This document shows positions 10,765-24,100 of a stretch of 64,000 nucleotides of DNA, piece by piece. Each line of letters opens with the position of its first letter. The stretch's first letter is position 1. The DNA is from Ephemerocybe angulata (taxonomy: Eukaryota; Basidiomycota; Agaricomycetes; Agaricales; Psathyrellaceae). The stretch lies in assembly GCA_013368325.1 (NCBI GenBank), contig JAACJK010000163.1, positions 1,302,001-1,366,000 on the forward strand, in the 5' to 3' direction. Both the position numbers and the translations under genes were made by a program. Under the pieces are notes generated by a model. The model had not been told where the DNA came from, ran no database searches, and worked only from the letters and a program-made list of their open reading frames with translations.

Positions 10765-10804
10765 AAGAGCTCTCAGAGATGAGCGCTCATCTCTGAGAGC
10801 TCTT
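10765..10804. repeat. Perfect 40-bp palindrome 2
   Basis: It is self-complementary without mismatch around the centre 10784/10785 (GAGCGCTC core), and its arms carry GAGCTCTCAGAGAT. Three bases separate it from palindrome 1. The stop codon of the 10773-12533 frame falls inside it, so the last codons of that gene are palindrome-derived. Confidence 0.9.
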
Positions 10805-12533
10805 GAGTACAGTCTAAAAAGAGGGGGGAAAGAGAACGTACCGAAGCAATAGTTAACGTCAAGGGATTATTACGCCGCCAAGTCTCGGTGGCGAGGCTGA
10901 CATCAATCCCATAAATTTCCATGAACACCCTTCGTACGCCGTCCAAGACTTGCAAATACGGGCCCTTAATATCCTTGCGGTATGACAGTGCGACTTGCTT
11001 GAGAGGATCCGGGCGCGGGTCGAGCAGAGAGGCAGCGTTAATGACACGCCTTTGATCGAGGAAGGCGTAGACAAGCAAGGGAGAAAGGTGGAGGGGAAGT
11101 TGAAACAACTCCAGAACTGCGAGGCACGGCAGAGTTTGGCCATTCCCAGAGGCCAGCTCCTTGAGTAAAGAAGAAGAAAACTCGACTTCATCCAGAGTCA
11201 GATGCGTCAAGCGACTCATATAGAGGAGAAGTTGGTGGAGTAGATGCCACTCGTCTTCAGGGATGATACCACCACGAATCCGGAGGCGACGTAGATAGGG
11301 ACCTGAACGCGCGTACAGAGTCTTGACGTGCTCGTAGAAGCCAGGTGGTATGTCCCATTGATCTTGAGAATCGCCAAAGGCGCGGGGCTTTCGGATGCTG
11401 ACGTCCAACTCACAAAGGGAGGGCAGGTCAAGTATTTCGAGGATGGATATATTGGAGGGATGTAGTTGTCGCAACCGTAGAAGGCAGACCTTAGCAAGAG
11501 AAATACGCCGGCTCTCTTTCTTTGCGGTCTGTACAAAGGAATCATGGTCGTTTCCAAGCATATCCACCGTCAGCGTCTCAAGATTGACGCACGCGTCCAA
11601 GATCGCCAGAGGTATACGCGGGCCCCAGTCGCACGCCAGTGTCAAGGTTGTCAGGTCGGAGAAATAGGGGGTGCCAGTGGGGGCGGTGATACGATGAGTG
11701 GCCTTGGCTAGCCATCGGTAAGGTAGATTTAGTTCAAACTTCCGGACTTGCGGAATGCGAAGGAGGATGTCGTTGAGATCAGAGGGCGAATCGGCTGGCA
11801 CATTGAACCTTCGGAAGGTCAACCCTAGTGTTTTGAGAGATTCCCACGGGCGAGGTGCCCGACGTGCACCCCTAGACTCGGGAGGTCCGACCAAGTCAAG
11901 AAGAGAGTGCAGACATTGTATCCGCATCATGTCGAGGTGGAGGTGATCCAGTACCGGGCCTTCTTTCAGAAGCTTAGCGACCAACGGATCCAGCAGAGAG
12001 CACGTTTCGGCCTTGTGTCGGTGTTCCAACTTTGAAGATCTGATAGTAAGACCCCTAGATGTTTTTGGAGAACGGGAAAGCCAAAACACGAGTGTGTCGT
12101 ACTCTCGAGGCGTCATGCGCGTGCTGCTTCGGAGGCTAAGTACCAGCGGGGTCCAAAGCGCAGGTGTAGCGTACGCCACGGCTTTCCAAGTTTTGCACAC
12201 AAGGCAGAAATTGATCAAAACGCTCTTTCTAGGCTTCTCAGAGGGAAGCTGCTGCTCGAGAGCAGCTTTGAAGATCCTTCCCAAGATCTCTGCGGTAAAT
12301 TTGCGTAAAGGCGAGGTCAAGTAACGGTGCCTATCTGCGAGAGTTCGAAGTCGTTCTTGCTGCTGGGCGATGGCGTTTGTGACCACGCCAATCTCGACCT
12401 GAACGAGCTTTGCTTCTGCCAGGAGTGGATCGAGGGTGTCTCGACAGTTGGGCATGATGGGGGAAGGGGCAAGAGTAGGGCGTGGATTCCGTGCGAACCA
12501 TCCGCGTCTGAGGAAGGGTTTGAAACTCCGCAT
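10773..12533 (-). CDS. F-box-like / leucine-rich-repeat protein
   Basis: The single open frame codes for up to 586 residues. The start may be Met at 12533 or the internal Met at 12455, which lines up better with the paralogue. A short Gln/Arg-rich coil precedes an F-box-like segment (AEILGRIF…INFCLVCKTWKAVAYATPALWTPL, about residues 85-135), followed by LRR-like sequence to the C-terminus. Such proteins are expected to recruit targets to an SCF ubiquitin ligase; the target is unknown. It is the tandem paralogue of the broken gene at 9915-10478. The last codons, including the stop, lie in palindrome 2, so the true end may differ if a final intron (GT near 10845) is used. Confidence 0.75.
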   Translation of the reverse strand: MRSFKPFLRRGWFARNPRPTLAPSPIMPNCRDTLDPLLAEAKLVQVEIGVVTNAIAQQQERLRTLADRHRYLTSPLRKFTAEILGRIFKAALEQQLPSEKPRKSVLINFCLVCKTWKAVAYATPALWTPLVLSLRSSTRMTPREYDTLVFWLSRSPKTSRGLTIRSSKLEHRHKAETCSLLDPLVAKLLKEGPVLDHLHLDMMRIQCLHSLLDLVGPPESRGARRAPRPWESLKTLGLTFRRFNVPADSPSDLNDILLRIPQVRKFELNLPYRWLAKATHRITAPTGTPYFSDLTTLTLACDWGPRIPLAILDACVNLETLTVDMLGNDHDSFVQTAKKESRRISLAKVCLLRLRQLHPSNISILEILDLPSLCELDVSIRKPRAFGDSQDQWDIPPGFYEHVKTLYARSGPYLRRLRIRGGIIPEDEWHLLHQLLLYMSRLTHLTLDEVEFSSSLLKELASGNGQTLPCLAVLELFQLPLHLSPLLVYAFLDQRRVINAASLLDPRPDPLKQVALSYRKDIKGPYLQVLDGVRRVFMEIYGIDVSLATETWRRNNPLTLTIASVRSLSPLFLDCTQELSEMSAHL

Positions 12534-12688
12534 CCAAAAGACCTGGTATTAGGTGTGCCATTTGGCATTAGGCGGATAGCAATGTACGCTCGACTAGAAA
12601 TAAGGATAGTAAAAATAAAATAAAAAGTAGGACCGTGCACACAGAGAAAACCTGGAAAAAACAGTTGGAGCAAGTTGCGTAGCACATA

Positions 12689-15170
12689 TCATGTCTCCTC
12701 GTCGATACTGTGACCCATTCCCAACAACTCCACGAAATGATCAATCTTCGCCTTGTGTATTCGATGGTGTTCTTGCCATCCCTTCCAAGGATGATGTGGA
12801 TGCTAAAAAATTACCGTCGAATCAAAAACATGCCTTCAGACGACAGTAAAGGACACCTACTATACGAGCAAAGGCTTGAAATTGTTTATCTGACGTCCCT
12901 TCGTGTTTTTCGTAAAAGTACTTCGCAAGAAGAACATCGTCTTCTAGGCTGTATCGAGCCTTCTTTTCCGGAGGCGCTGGAAGTGGTTCGTCATCGTCCG
13001 CACGCACTAGCTCGTGTTTGTGACGACGCCAGAACTTCATCCACGAGGCCCGGGAGTGGTGAGGTGCTTTAACTGCAACGTCTTTCCAGAATTGGACCAT
13101 ATCCACTCTGCCTTGAGATCTATAGTCGCCGGAAGTCAAGGTCAAGAAGAACACAATAAGGGCCGTCAACATACTCGCGATATTTCAAGAATTTCATCAA
13201 GAAGTCGGTGTCCTCTTTCGTGAATGCAACGCCTTTACCCGTCGTACTCCGATAGAGAGCTCGGGGAGGGCTTGGAGTTCGATTTCGTGGTGGAGAATGT
13301 TCACCCGTGGTATTCAACCGGAATGCACCCTGGCTGGGCCCATCCCGTAGCACGCCGTTTGTCTCTTCTTCGATATCCATTCCCATCTCATCATCACCCG
13401 TGGGGGTGCTACTCCGAGCGACAGCATTCATCACGTATCCACCAAGCTTAATCTGGTGCTTGTTGCAGTAGCGCCTCCACGAATAGAAAGTATGGTGCGG
13501 GGCTTTCACCGCTATTCTCTCGCAGATTTCTCGAAGGCTTGGACCGAGTCAGATATATCATTCGTTGTCAGGAAGAAATAATAACATTACCTCAGAACCA
13601 AGCCCTGCTCTTGACAGAAGTCGATGTATTTCTTCAAGTACTGAACGTCATCTGCAGTAAACAGATTGCCGCCGTAGGTACTCTTGATGACTCTTGTTGG
13701 TGGTGTCGGTGATCTCGCGGGCGCGGAGCGATTCACAAGATTCTCCGCGGGAGTTGCAGGGGGCTACATTGCATCAGCGCGGTCCTGAAGGACAGAGGAC
13801 TGCGTGCCCTTACCTGTATTCTTGCGCGCTTTCGAGTTCGCCCTCGTTCGGGGGGCTCGAGGGTGCCTGTTGACGGCCCAACGTCCATTGGCTGGGGTAC
13901 TACGGGGGGTTGAAGTGATGCCGGGGGCTCTTCGACCATCGGATTCGGTTCTGGGGCGGGGGCCGGTTCTGGGATATAAGTTGCTTGTCCATAAGTCTGA
14001 TCGTACTGGTGGGTTTCGATAGGTGAGTTATGTGCGCTAATCAAATTGCAGTTAAAAAATCGTACTGGTGTGGGATCATAATAACCGGCGGCATTTGTGC
14101 CAGGTATCCATGGTGGGTGGCTTTCTCGATATCTATATTCCCCTGGGTAGGCAGGATGGGCTCCAGCCATGGCATCCTGCGCTTGAGAGTAATCCCACGG
14201 CTGGTCTTCCCTATAGGGCTGAGGTCTCATCATGTGTGGTTGCATATGACCTTGCATGTGCGGATGAGGAGGCCAGGGCCCCGCCGAGGGCATTCCATGA
14301 GGTGGTGGGTGCATTGGATGACCGTAGACAGTATGAGGGAACCCGTTCATTGGGTCGACCATCACGGCCTGCATTGGAGCCATTGGGTATGGCATGACGG
14401 GTTGCGGAGGATCTCGAGGTTGTGCAGACGTCGAAGCCTGGGGTTGTTGCTGTTGCTGCTGTTGCTGGGGCTGAACAGGCTGCTCCTGAGTAAGCACCTG
14501 GGGTTGCCCTATGGACACATCCTGCATCCCGGACGCTGAAGGGGAGTAGATTCTGCAGAACTGTTTTAGGATTAACTGCATTGACAGAATACCGATGGAC
14601 TAACTGTTCTTCGCCGGTGACTTTGCACCCTGCCCACTGGGTAGAGAACGTTTGCAGCTGGTTTGCTCTTATACATTCTCGAACCCAGCGGGCAGCTAGC
14701 ACCAGCTTGGTCTTCTTTCCAGCATATTGTCGGAAGAGATTTTGGCCTGATATCCTATGTGGATCCACTGGGTGTTGCAGATTAATTCACCGTCCTGCTT
14801 TACATGAGGCCTACATACCCAGAATGTAGGTGACACCGCTATAGCCTGGTGCAACTGTCCCTCCGTATGTCTATTTACCGCAAATTTAGCGCTGAGCTTG
14901 ATTGACACGCACTGCTAGCCCTCCGGACGCGTTCGCCGGGGGCAATTCACGCGACGCGACCAGAGCACTTACCGTGACTAAACGAACGAGCTCTTCCTTG
15001 TCCTCGACGTCCTTCTCGATGTACACAGCCAACGGTGTGCCCAGCATGGGGTCGATGAAGAGCTCTGGGTTGACATTGGGGTCGTCCAGGTTGGCGTTGT
15101 GCAAAGGGTCTTGGTCGCTGCCGCCTTGTGATTGGGCGCCACGGCGCGTTGAAGAACGAGCTGGTGCCAT
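12689..15170 (-). CDS. rap1: Rap1-type telomere protein (BRCT plus repeated Myb-like domains)
   Basis: Telomere and DNA-binding protein of the RAP1 family, acting in the nucleus. Exons 15170-14973, 14870-14819, 14767-14593 and one starting at 14553 join in phase to give a BRCT domain (LFID…, HGG-like TYGG, YILVDPHRISGQNLFRQY, WVRECI, GCKVT). A Gln/Pro-rich linker with a run of eight Gln follows, then Myb-like units sharing KAPHH…SW (APHHTFYSWRRYCNKH; APHHSRASWMKFWRRH). A last exon, 12802-12689, adds a third, HPHHPWKGWQEHHR, ending in a TGA stop at 12691-12689. Introns near 14000-14060, 13750-13800 and 13100-13180 are likely but not all phased by me. BRCT followed by Myb is the family's order. 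The start follows from the conserved N-terminal context. Confidence 0.75.
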
Positions 15171-18100
15171 GGGTCTTGCCTGGCGGCCAATAATTCCGGA
15201 GCAAAGGTGCTTGGAGTCCTCGTCGACAACCGCCGGCTCACGTGTCCATTATTAGAGCGGAGCTTGAATTCGCTGCCAGAGCCTGGACCCCATTGCAACC
15301 TTTCCTCACTCCACCATCCCTGTGCTGCACATTTTTTTCCAATTTGCATCGGAATTCGCCTCAAGTTGGTCTCCGAGCCAGACGAGCTGGTTCAGAGAAA
15401 TTTGTGGCGTTGCTTAGGGCATAAGACAAGAACGACAACCTGTGCAGACGATGCAGGTTTTACAGATCGCGTCTCCCAAACGTCTCCCAAGGTCTCCCTC
15501 TACACGGATTTAATCCGACAGCCTGACCTGCCAAGGGAAAGCTCGGGGTATTTTCGTCTGCTCAGAGTGTGTTCAACAGGCGCGCTAACTTTCTTTCGTG
15601 TAAGATGGAGGACGCGATTGGTGCCACTACGTCCCTTCCACCACATCGAAACCTCCCGCTTTGGCCTGAAATCCGCCCTTGACTGCAATGCATTCCTGCC
15701 GCTTGCCCATGCTTCCTCTATGTCTACTTTGTTCAAACTTCAGGGGCAAAGGTCTCCAGACTTCCTTGCGGCATGCGCCCAGGCTTCTCCAGACTTCCTA
15801 TTCCTTAACTTTAAAACGATCGGCATCAGTGACTCACTGGTTCTTGAGATCCATGCCACGAGGCGCCCCCCACCTTCTGCATGGAAAACCGTAGCACACG
15901 CGGCAAATCGACAACGGAAGCGGAACCCTAGAGAACCCTAATAGGCGCGAACATAAGCGACGGTAAGCGGCCTGCATTGCGCAATCTGAACCTATCTGAA
16001 CTCTGGTGAACTGAGGGGATGCTCACATCTAACTGATTTGGTGCGCTTCCCAGGCTTCTTTCAGCTTCTTACCCCTGGAGACATAGGGAGACATGCGTTG
16101 AAAAACTCGAGAAGGCATGTAAAGATTTTGTTGTGCACGTGCGGGCCCCGGGTCCGCTTCAATCTGGGTCCTGCAGCTCTGCTTTTGCCTTTGAGGAGGC
16201 AGAAGGATTTCGCCGATTCATCCAGTATATCCCAGTGGTGTTGGCACGAATTGGTTCGTTTGGCTTACGACCACTCATCAAAGTCAGACATGGGATAGAG
16301 TTCAAAAGATACATGGAGCATAATCCTCTCAAGCACCCGAGCCTGACCCCTTTCCAGTGTGCGTAAATTCCGTTCAATGGTTCCTTCTTTGTGATTTTTG
16401 ACGAGGAAATTTTGCTTCAGGCGCATACCCGATCAACATGTACGTGAAGTCCTCACACGCGTTTTTCGTATCTTGTCGCTAACTACGGGAAATAGGCGTT
16501 TGGATTCAGTAGTGACGTCCACAATCCGTTAACGGGGCATGAGGAGGGCTTCTGCATACGTGATTTTCCCGGGGGGCAGTTAGAATATGATCCAGGTAGG
16601 CCGCAACTGAGTGATCACAACTGAAATAGCTGGGATTTAGGTATACCCCAGGACTAGTATGGCTCGCCATTACGAGCTGTGCACTCCAGGAAGGTACGCA
16701 TTATATACCTTGGTTGACATATTGACTATCATTTCGGGCGCCTACCACTGAAGCGCTGGCACTCCTCGACCGTTATTTCCGGCTGGAACCGTTTGCGGAA
16801 GGCCCCTATTCTACACGCACTGCTGGTACTCTTTAGTCTTCAGAAGCTTCTTGGGCCGACTGATCCTGGGGTTAATCCGTGTTTTGAGCGCGTATGGGGA
16901 GAGAAGCTCTACACAGTCCTTCCCCAGGTTTCTTCAGAAAATACGGCCACCATACATCTACCTGAAGCAGTTCGTCACCCGCGGTACAGCCCAATTCTGA
17001 AGCACCGCATAGTTCTCACATTCATTCAATGCTGAGAGGTGGTAATGCCTCCTATCCGACCTGTGCGAGAGTCTTCACAGGCATATAGTGGCTCTGGGAC
17101 GGCACTCTTAATCATATTCGCCGGTCGCACCTTCTCTCGGAATGCCTGAGTATTTGGCGACGATCACTCTATGCAACGGAACGGTGGCCCCCAAGAGCGT
17201 GCTTCCCGCACCCCGTCATTCGAAGCCATGAGGCGGCTTCTTCTTGCTACGCGCCTTCTCATCGCTTCCGACTCCACACTCTGCACTTCCTCTGCGAACG
17301 TGTGCGAGCACACCTGGCCTTCCTTTAGCCCGTGGCCAGGGTCTCTCCGGTCGTCATGATACACGAACTGGTTGAACTCCCTCCCCGGTGGTTTGCTGGA
17401 TCATCTTTGAATCACTGGAGGTTGCTTTGACTGGCATCCTAAACTCTTGTGACTGTTATGTCATTTCCCTTTCTAAGGAGTGCTATCCAAGGAAAATGCA
17501 AGCTCTTTGGCGAGGATCGTCCTGGTTGGGTTTTCTAAATCAATGGCACGGCAAACTGCTGCACCCCAAACTTGGATCTGCGCAGCATCTTCGTGCTTGG
17601 GTTAGTACATACGTTAGGAGTGGAGTACTGGAGCATGACCCAAAGATTTGGTGGTGGAACTGATGTAAAATGAGGTCGCAACTATCTCACTGCTTGGTGC
17701 ACTGAAGATATCTATAGTGGTGCGTCGTCTTCGAATGATACATCAAAAAATGAGGCCTGTTAACATTACTTCATTGGTCGTTTAGGATCCTAGTTTCCCG
17801 AGACGACACGGGGAATACTAGGCAGTACTCTGCGCTTGTGCATACCAACAATCGTTACATGCTACAGCGCAAGTCTTCGCGTGTACCAACCGTCGCAGTC
17901 AAGACTAAATGATAGATGTTGGCGAAGAAGGTTCTTGCTTCTCCCTGCGCACACGTTCATCTCAGTTTGCCTTATGCTTAGTGACCTTCGCAGGGGCGTG
18001 AATTCATTGAAATTCTTATCACCTGCTGATATCGTGGAGGCATTTCTCGACATCAGGCACTACTTAGCAAGCGGCCCATCTGGGGTACGCTGACGGGGCA

Positions 18101-21100
18101 TCGCGAAATGCGCTACCTTCTCACTGACAGGCCTATGCCAATGATGGCGTTTATGGAACTGATAAGGCTAATCTCTCTGCTGCAAGGTTATCAATCGGAC
18201 AACCCCCAATCCCAAGACTTTCGAAGGCACAGGCTGCCTCGTTGAGTTGATTTGATGCACCTGTCCAAACGCACATGGTGGGTAGACTGTGATCAGCTCG
18301 AAATAAGTCGACACCATCCGATACGGTTTACTTACATTGCCACGCAACCAGGTACTTCGGTCCATGGCTAAGCTCGAAGCTTGAGTGTGCGGTAAATCGA
18401 GTTCGATTGGTGATGTCATTCGAGGTCCGCTGTTGATTTAGATAGGCGCCCAAGATTTCTAAGCTCAGACTTCGAGACACTTCGATGGATGGCTCGCTTT
18501 AACCTCAGTGCAATCAACTGCACTTAACGACCTGAAGCAGAATGACTCGTGATCTACGGAGCTCCTTAGGACCTTACTCAATCATGGCGGGGATGCTCAT
18601 GACTGGCCCTCGTGATAACCAGCCATTCAGCGACATTTGGGACTGCTTTGCGGGATATTGGATCCTGTTCGCTTCAAGCCATGGAAAGCCGAGCACATGT
18701 GGTCATGCATGTCAAGGCCTGTCGATAATACCTTTCCTTCACTCCATTTGTGTGGTTACTGATATCCCCTAGTCTTATTCCAAGTCATCGTGCCTAGTAA
18801 GCGTGCCTGCCACCAAATTAACTCCGTATTCCACACCAACCGTACATGTGTCTATTTCCACAGGTAAAAGCTCTGGGGCTACACATTTACATCCCTATCC
18901 CCGTCTCCGGCGGTACAGCGTCGCATCGACCTCATATTACAGGACATCAGGCCAAATGAGGCACGGGCGGCTCTTGGGCGCCTCCAGGTGACGCCAAATC
19001 AACCCCAGCGCCAACGCCGGTCGGTCAAACACGCATCATCATTTTCGGAGATCCCAGATCATTGACCATAGCTACATCTAGCTATCTTGGACGTTTATCA
19101 CTTCGAACGAACTTCCTGGAGGTTTCGAGCGCCAACAGGACCGTTAATGAAACTGTGATGGTAGTCATCCAGCCACCCTACTCCCTAAGTAGCTTCGGTC
19201 TGTGATAGAGCGCCCGTTAGGGAAGCTTCGGAGGCCTGATATGTACATATTGCGATTGGAACTTGGGCAGGGGAGGTGCAACGCGTTTCAGGCGGTGCAT
19301 CGGTGTGTCTGTGTCTGTCCTCGTGTGGTGAGCTTAATCTTCTACCCTTGGAGCTTTGCTGATCATGACTCCGAGGTGGCGTTAGAAGCAATCTTCTCCA
19401 AGTTTCCTCTCGTTATGATTGACTGACCTAAAGGTGGTGCAAGCCGGGTAATGTGTAGGCTAAGGTTAACCGGCCGTCCTCGACGCATCAAGCTAATTGA
19501 AGTCGTTCTCGCTATCTAGGTGCGCACGCCGTATGTGTCGGGTGTTTCGACAGAAATGATTATGATTCTCCAGCGCAGTAGATTTCTTACTCAAAGTTCA
19601 AGCCTAATTTAATCGCTGAAAGCTATTAGCGACGTCACGTACACTTGACCTCCTTGTTCAGCAGCCAACCAAACGATGTGTGGGGTATCCTAAACCGGTT
19701 CGTTCCAGCTGTACTCTCTTGTTAGACTGAGCAGCGAGGCTAAACCCAAATGCTGTCGGTTTCCGGCTGCGCTGAACATGCGACCGATCTCCGTATCCGT
19801 ACTAGGCGACTGTGTCCTGCCAAGGTAAGGAAGTACGGTCCCATCGTCCATGCGACCGACGAGGTCATCGTTCTCTACATGTGCCTGGTATGCATGACGG
19901 GCAATGCATAATATTTACATTTAGTTCCGATGCTGCTGCTTGGCCGCTGCTCAACATTGGACATATGCTTGGGCCTGAAGAATCTGGGTTTTGCAGCCTG
20001 GAACACCGAGTCTGTCAGCAAAGGTCAAAGCAACCCCGATTTCCGCAAACGGACGCATATACGGAAGCGGAGGCAGACAAGGGAAGGAAGGTGTGAAACC
20101 AATCGCGGACGCGCGCGTCTCCTTGGACCTGGACAGGTCCACACCGCCTTCCAATCCACAGTTTGTATCTTACTTAGTTGCTTACTAACTCCTTTTTCTT
20201 GGCCTTACCCTCCGTTCCTCCGTGCGGGTTTCCATACCTTTTATGCTCGATCTGTCTCGGGACTCGGATACACGACGTACAAAACGCAGGTCATCGCACA
20301 TCCGCGTGGCGATTAACCTCCGTTCACCCGTCTCGCTGCCCGAGCTTACCACCAATCAAGGAAAGGCGCCTTGTCTGCCTCTCTGCAAGGCGCAAACAAC
20401 AACACCTCCCCCTTGCATTTCAATGCAGCAGGCCGTGTTCCGTCTCGACTCTCCGGTACCGTTTCGCGATCGCCGATGCGAGGAGCCCTGATCGCACGTA
20501 TATACGCCTCCGAGACGTGCGCATCGACGCGCGTTGTGCGGGGTACGGAGCCGAAAGGCGGGCGGGCGGGCTCTTGTTCGCTGCAGTTTGTGTACACGGT
20601 GTGCGTAGGCGGGGTGGAATGCAGGTTGTGTTCATTTGTGTAGCCGGGCTGGTAAGCGCTGGTTCGGTTCGTGGATTTGAGATTGGGCGCTGGGTAATGT
20701 AGTGGCAGTCAGCCGGCGTTTGGCTTGCGACTGTCGCCTGTGCTTACGCGGAGAGGAAGGCACGCCACAGCTCTCGGAGGATACAGTCTCCTACTATCAT
20801 AATCAGACACTGACAGTGGGTATGATAGAAGGCATTGATAATGGAATCACGTTGGTAGGCGTAACTCTCGGGCTTCGAGGGCCCTACACTTCCAGACCCA
20901 ATCGCAGCCCACCAGACGGTCTTCCCGTTGACAAGTCCCCCAGCTTACAGCCTCTACTTCCGAACAAATACGCAAGCTTCCTACGGCCATTTGGCAACAC
21001 GATGACTCCGCTCTTCTATTATGTTGAGTCGATATCTGCACACAGCTCCTAGTAGGTAGGCCCACTTTGCAGATAGAAGTGTCTTTCCACTGTTCTAAAC

Positions 21101-24100
21101 GAGAGTCCTGAGCTTCTCTTCCATGATCGAACTTGAAGGTGCATATCTTTTATCGCAACGAGTCTCTGAATCGAGTGGGGATGCCACTTCGTCGACTTTC
21201 TTCATCCCCTTCCGAAGAGGCCATCGCGGACCGAATGCACCTGTTCTCAGATACCTACTCAGCCCGCCGACCGCCGACGCGGCGGCTACGGGGACGGGGA
21301 AGCTCGGTGTTACATCCTGTTACTTATATATGCGCAGAGAAGGTGTGTGCGCCGTACTATGTCGACACCTCCCAACAAACAGAAGTAACGAAATCTTTGA
21401 TTATCTGCGCCCTGCTTCTGCGCGGAGGCCTGCCCGAGGGAACTGAACTGCGGTCACGGTATGGGTTTGTTCAACCCAACTTTAACCTGCCGATTTACGA
21501 GAGGCTCGCTCTCGCCTTCTGAACTCGCCCAGGCTATGAGCTGCCCGGACCGATGTGTTTTGATGTTAGTCATGCTGCAGTAAGCGCCTGGGCAAGCCTG
21601 TAATAACTTAAGCTAACCTAAGCTACTAGTAACCGCCGTTGCCGACTCGGAACAGGGCCTAAATGTCTGCTACCCAGAGATGCCCAAAGGACTAGTGCTG
21701 GATGAGCTTAGGAAGGCGGGCTATGTATGACATACTACGAGCCCATTACTCATGTATGATGCGTGTTGCTGATGTCAACGGGCGCTAAGCCTCAGCACAC
21801 TCGCATCAGGAGGTTCAGTATCGAGGGTGCGGCGCCGACGTCACTCCTAGGTACTTACGAGGTACTTACCACTATCTAGGTTTCTGTGACTCGCGAGTAC
21901 GTGAAGCAGGTGTATGTTCTGTTCCATTCCTCCACACTGACTTCGCCTGGGTTTTGCCGGGACCGTGCATGAAAGAAGCGCTCGTTGAATGGTAGCTGTG
22001 TGATACCTCGCCAGGCGGGTACCCTGGAACTATATTTCGAATTATCTAGTCGATTCTTGCACTCACATACCCACACAGCTGCACGACCATACAGTCGACG
22101 AACAGCAGGCATGCTTGTGCAGTTTCTAATACCTGTGCCAGTAGAGTCTGTGATCAAGTCAGATATTCAAACGACTTAGGGCGCTTGGTAACTCGCAACT
22201 TCCTTACGCACTTTACATACCACAGCCTACCATTCCTCGAACCGGCTTGCCATATCCGAGTCGGAGATGACGTCCTCGTAGTCGACCGTCGCGAGGGCCC
22301 TAAGCTGGCGCTAGGGCCTCTGCTGGCCTACATGAATGGACGCATCATGTCCGTAAGCATGTCAATGACATTTGTACGATGAGATAACGGCAAAGTATGT
22401 TCTCATATGTCAGCTTGGCAGATATATAAGTAGAAGTAAAGGCTTGATAGCAACAGTTAAGACCCAAGGGCAAGCTCTCCGAAGGTGCCAGAAACCTGGG
22501 CAACCGCAGTACCCCACACCTACGTACACTCACAGATACCCAAATAACGAGTTACTATTTGCCCTGGGATAGACAGAAGTATGTCGAGCCCCGGGTTAAT
22601 GGAAGTTGACATTGTTCAGGTTCGACTGCCGAGGACGACGCCACAAACTCGTTACTACCAACGCGAAGGGAAAGGAATGTAAAGATACCTGGAAGAAGGG
22701 GTCGATAGGTACTACGAGGAAGGGCGACCGGGGATCGCGGGATGCAAATCGAAGTTTGCTTGGTGTTTAGATAAGATACTGTAGTAGGGTGGGCTCAAAA
22801 TAGGGACGCTGCGACGATGATAAGTAGCTTGGGCGTAGTATGGACGGACAGGACATTGGGCTGGACAGAGTGGATGATGGAGTGGGTGGAATGGGGCGTC
22901 CAGAGCGCTGACAGGTGAGGTGGCGGAGGGCGAGGAATGGTTGTACGTATGGATGGGAATCATAATGGGGCGCTTACTTATTTTTACATATGGGTACCAT
23001 ACATACGGTGTTTCTGGCACTCGATTTGCAATCTGATATTTATTCGGCTTGCACTAGAACGATACCTAAGCAAGTGGAGGAAGGCGTGCTTTCGGGGCTG
23101 AAGCATTCGATGTTAGATCGTTTGAAGTGGCAGACCGGCGTGTTTCGTGGGTTGATGATATGATCAAGCCTCTATGCTCGAGTGAGGTGCGAAGCGCCCG
23201 GATCTCCTACTCTGCATGTTTTCATTAGGGCTTGTGATCCTTGTAGCTATGTTGGACCGAGGTCGCACTATTCTTGTTCTCGAAGGACCGACTTAGCAGG
23301 GGGGATGATGACGTCGCCAGATTGTCCATCCCAGCTGTCGAAAGTACTTGGTAAAAGACAACGTTGTCGACGAGAGAGGTTGAGTGACTTGGCCATTGCC
23401 ACTCAATTGTCGTCAAGCGGGAATTTGCCCAAAGTAGGAGATAACCCAGGATTCGGCGAAATAGAGTGAAGGTTACCTCGAGGAGGCTAAGTAGGTGTCA
23501 TTCGATGTCAATGTCACCACGGAGCAGGCCCGAGTGCATTTTGAGTGCCGTTTAAGAGAACAAAGATCGGCCGGGATTTAGGGCGGTGGGTGACGAGGGA
23601 GGTGTCAAGTGGGTAGGAAACCCGCGAAGGTTGTCGGTTAGTTAAATGTAGTGGTCCGTCCGGAGTCGAGTCTCGGTGAGGGTGTGACACTAGGATTGGA
23701 AGGTAACATTACAAGCTTGTTGTGTATATCGCATTGTTATTCGTTGTATTTTGCCTTGTCCAGCGACATCATACCCTGCAGGAAGGTAATTCTGGTCGCG
23801 TGCGTCCAGAATGCACGCGTCTTGCGCTGCGGTGGGAGGAAGCGGCCCTATTTGTACGCAATTCAAAAAAGGGTGTGGATGATTTCTAGGGTTGGCGCGC
23901 TCGAACGTGCGAACTCGACACAGGCGATGATCATGGAGATGTTGACCCCGGAACGAGGGGATCGGGACCATGTTTGACCCGGGGGGGAGGGGCGGCAGAG
24001 GATGAGTTCGGACAATGGCAAACGTGCACCTCTCTGGCACCCACAGACCTTGCGCAGAGTCCGGGGAGAAGACCTGGAGGGAACGGCGGAACTGTGGGCA

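Noticed and set aside
14430..14480. CAG/CTG repeat as a separate microsatellite
   Set aside because: It encodes the poly-Gln tract of the Rap1-like protein in frame, so it belongs to that gene.
15207..15941. A 244-codon open frame on the plus strand
   Set aside because: No domain, arbitrary composition, overlaps the rap1 promoter side, and no supporting splice context.
22604..22650. GGTTCGACTG resembling a tRNA T-arm
   Set aside because: No acceptor stem, anticodon arm or A-box could be matched around it.
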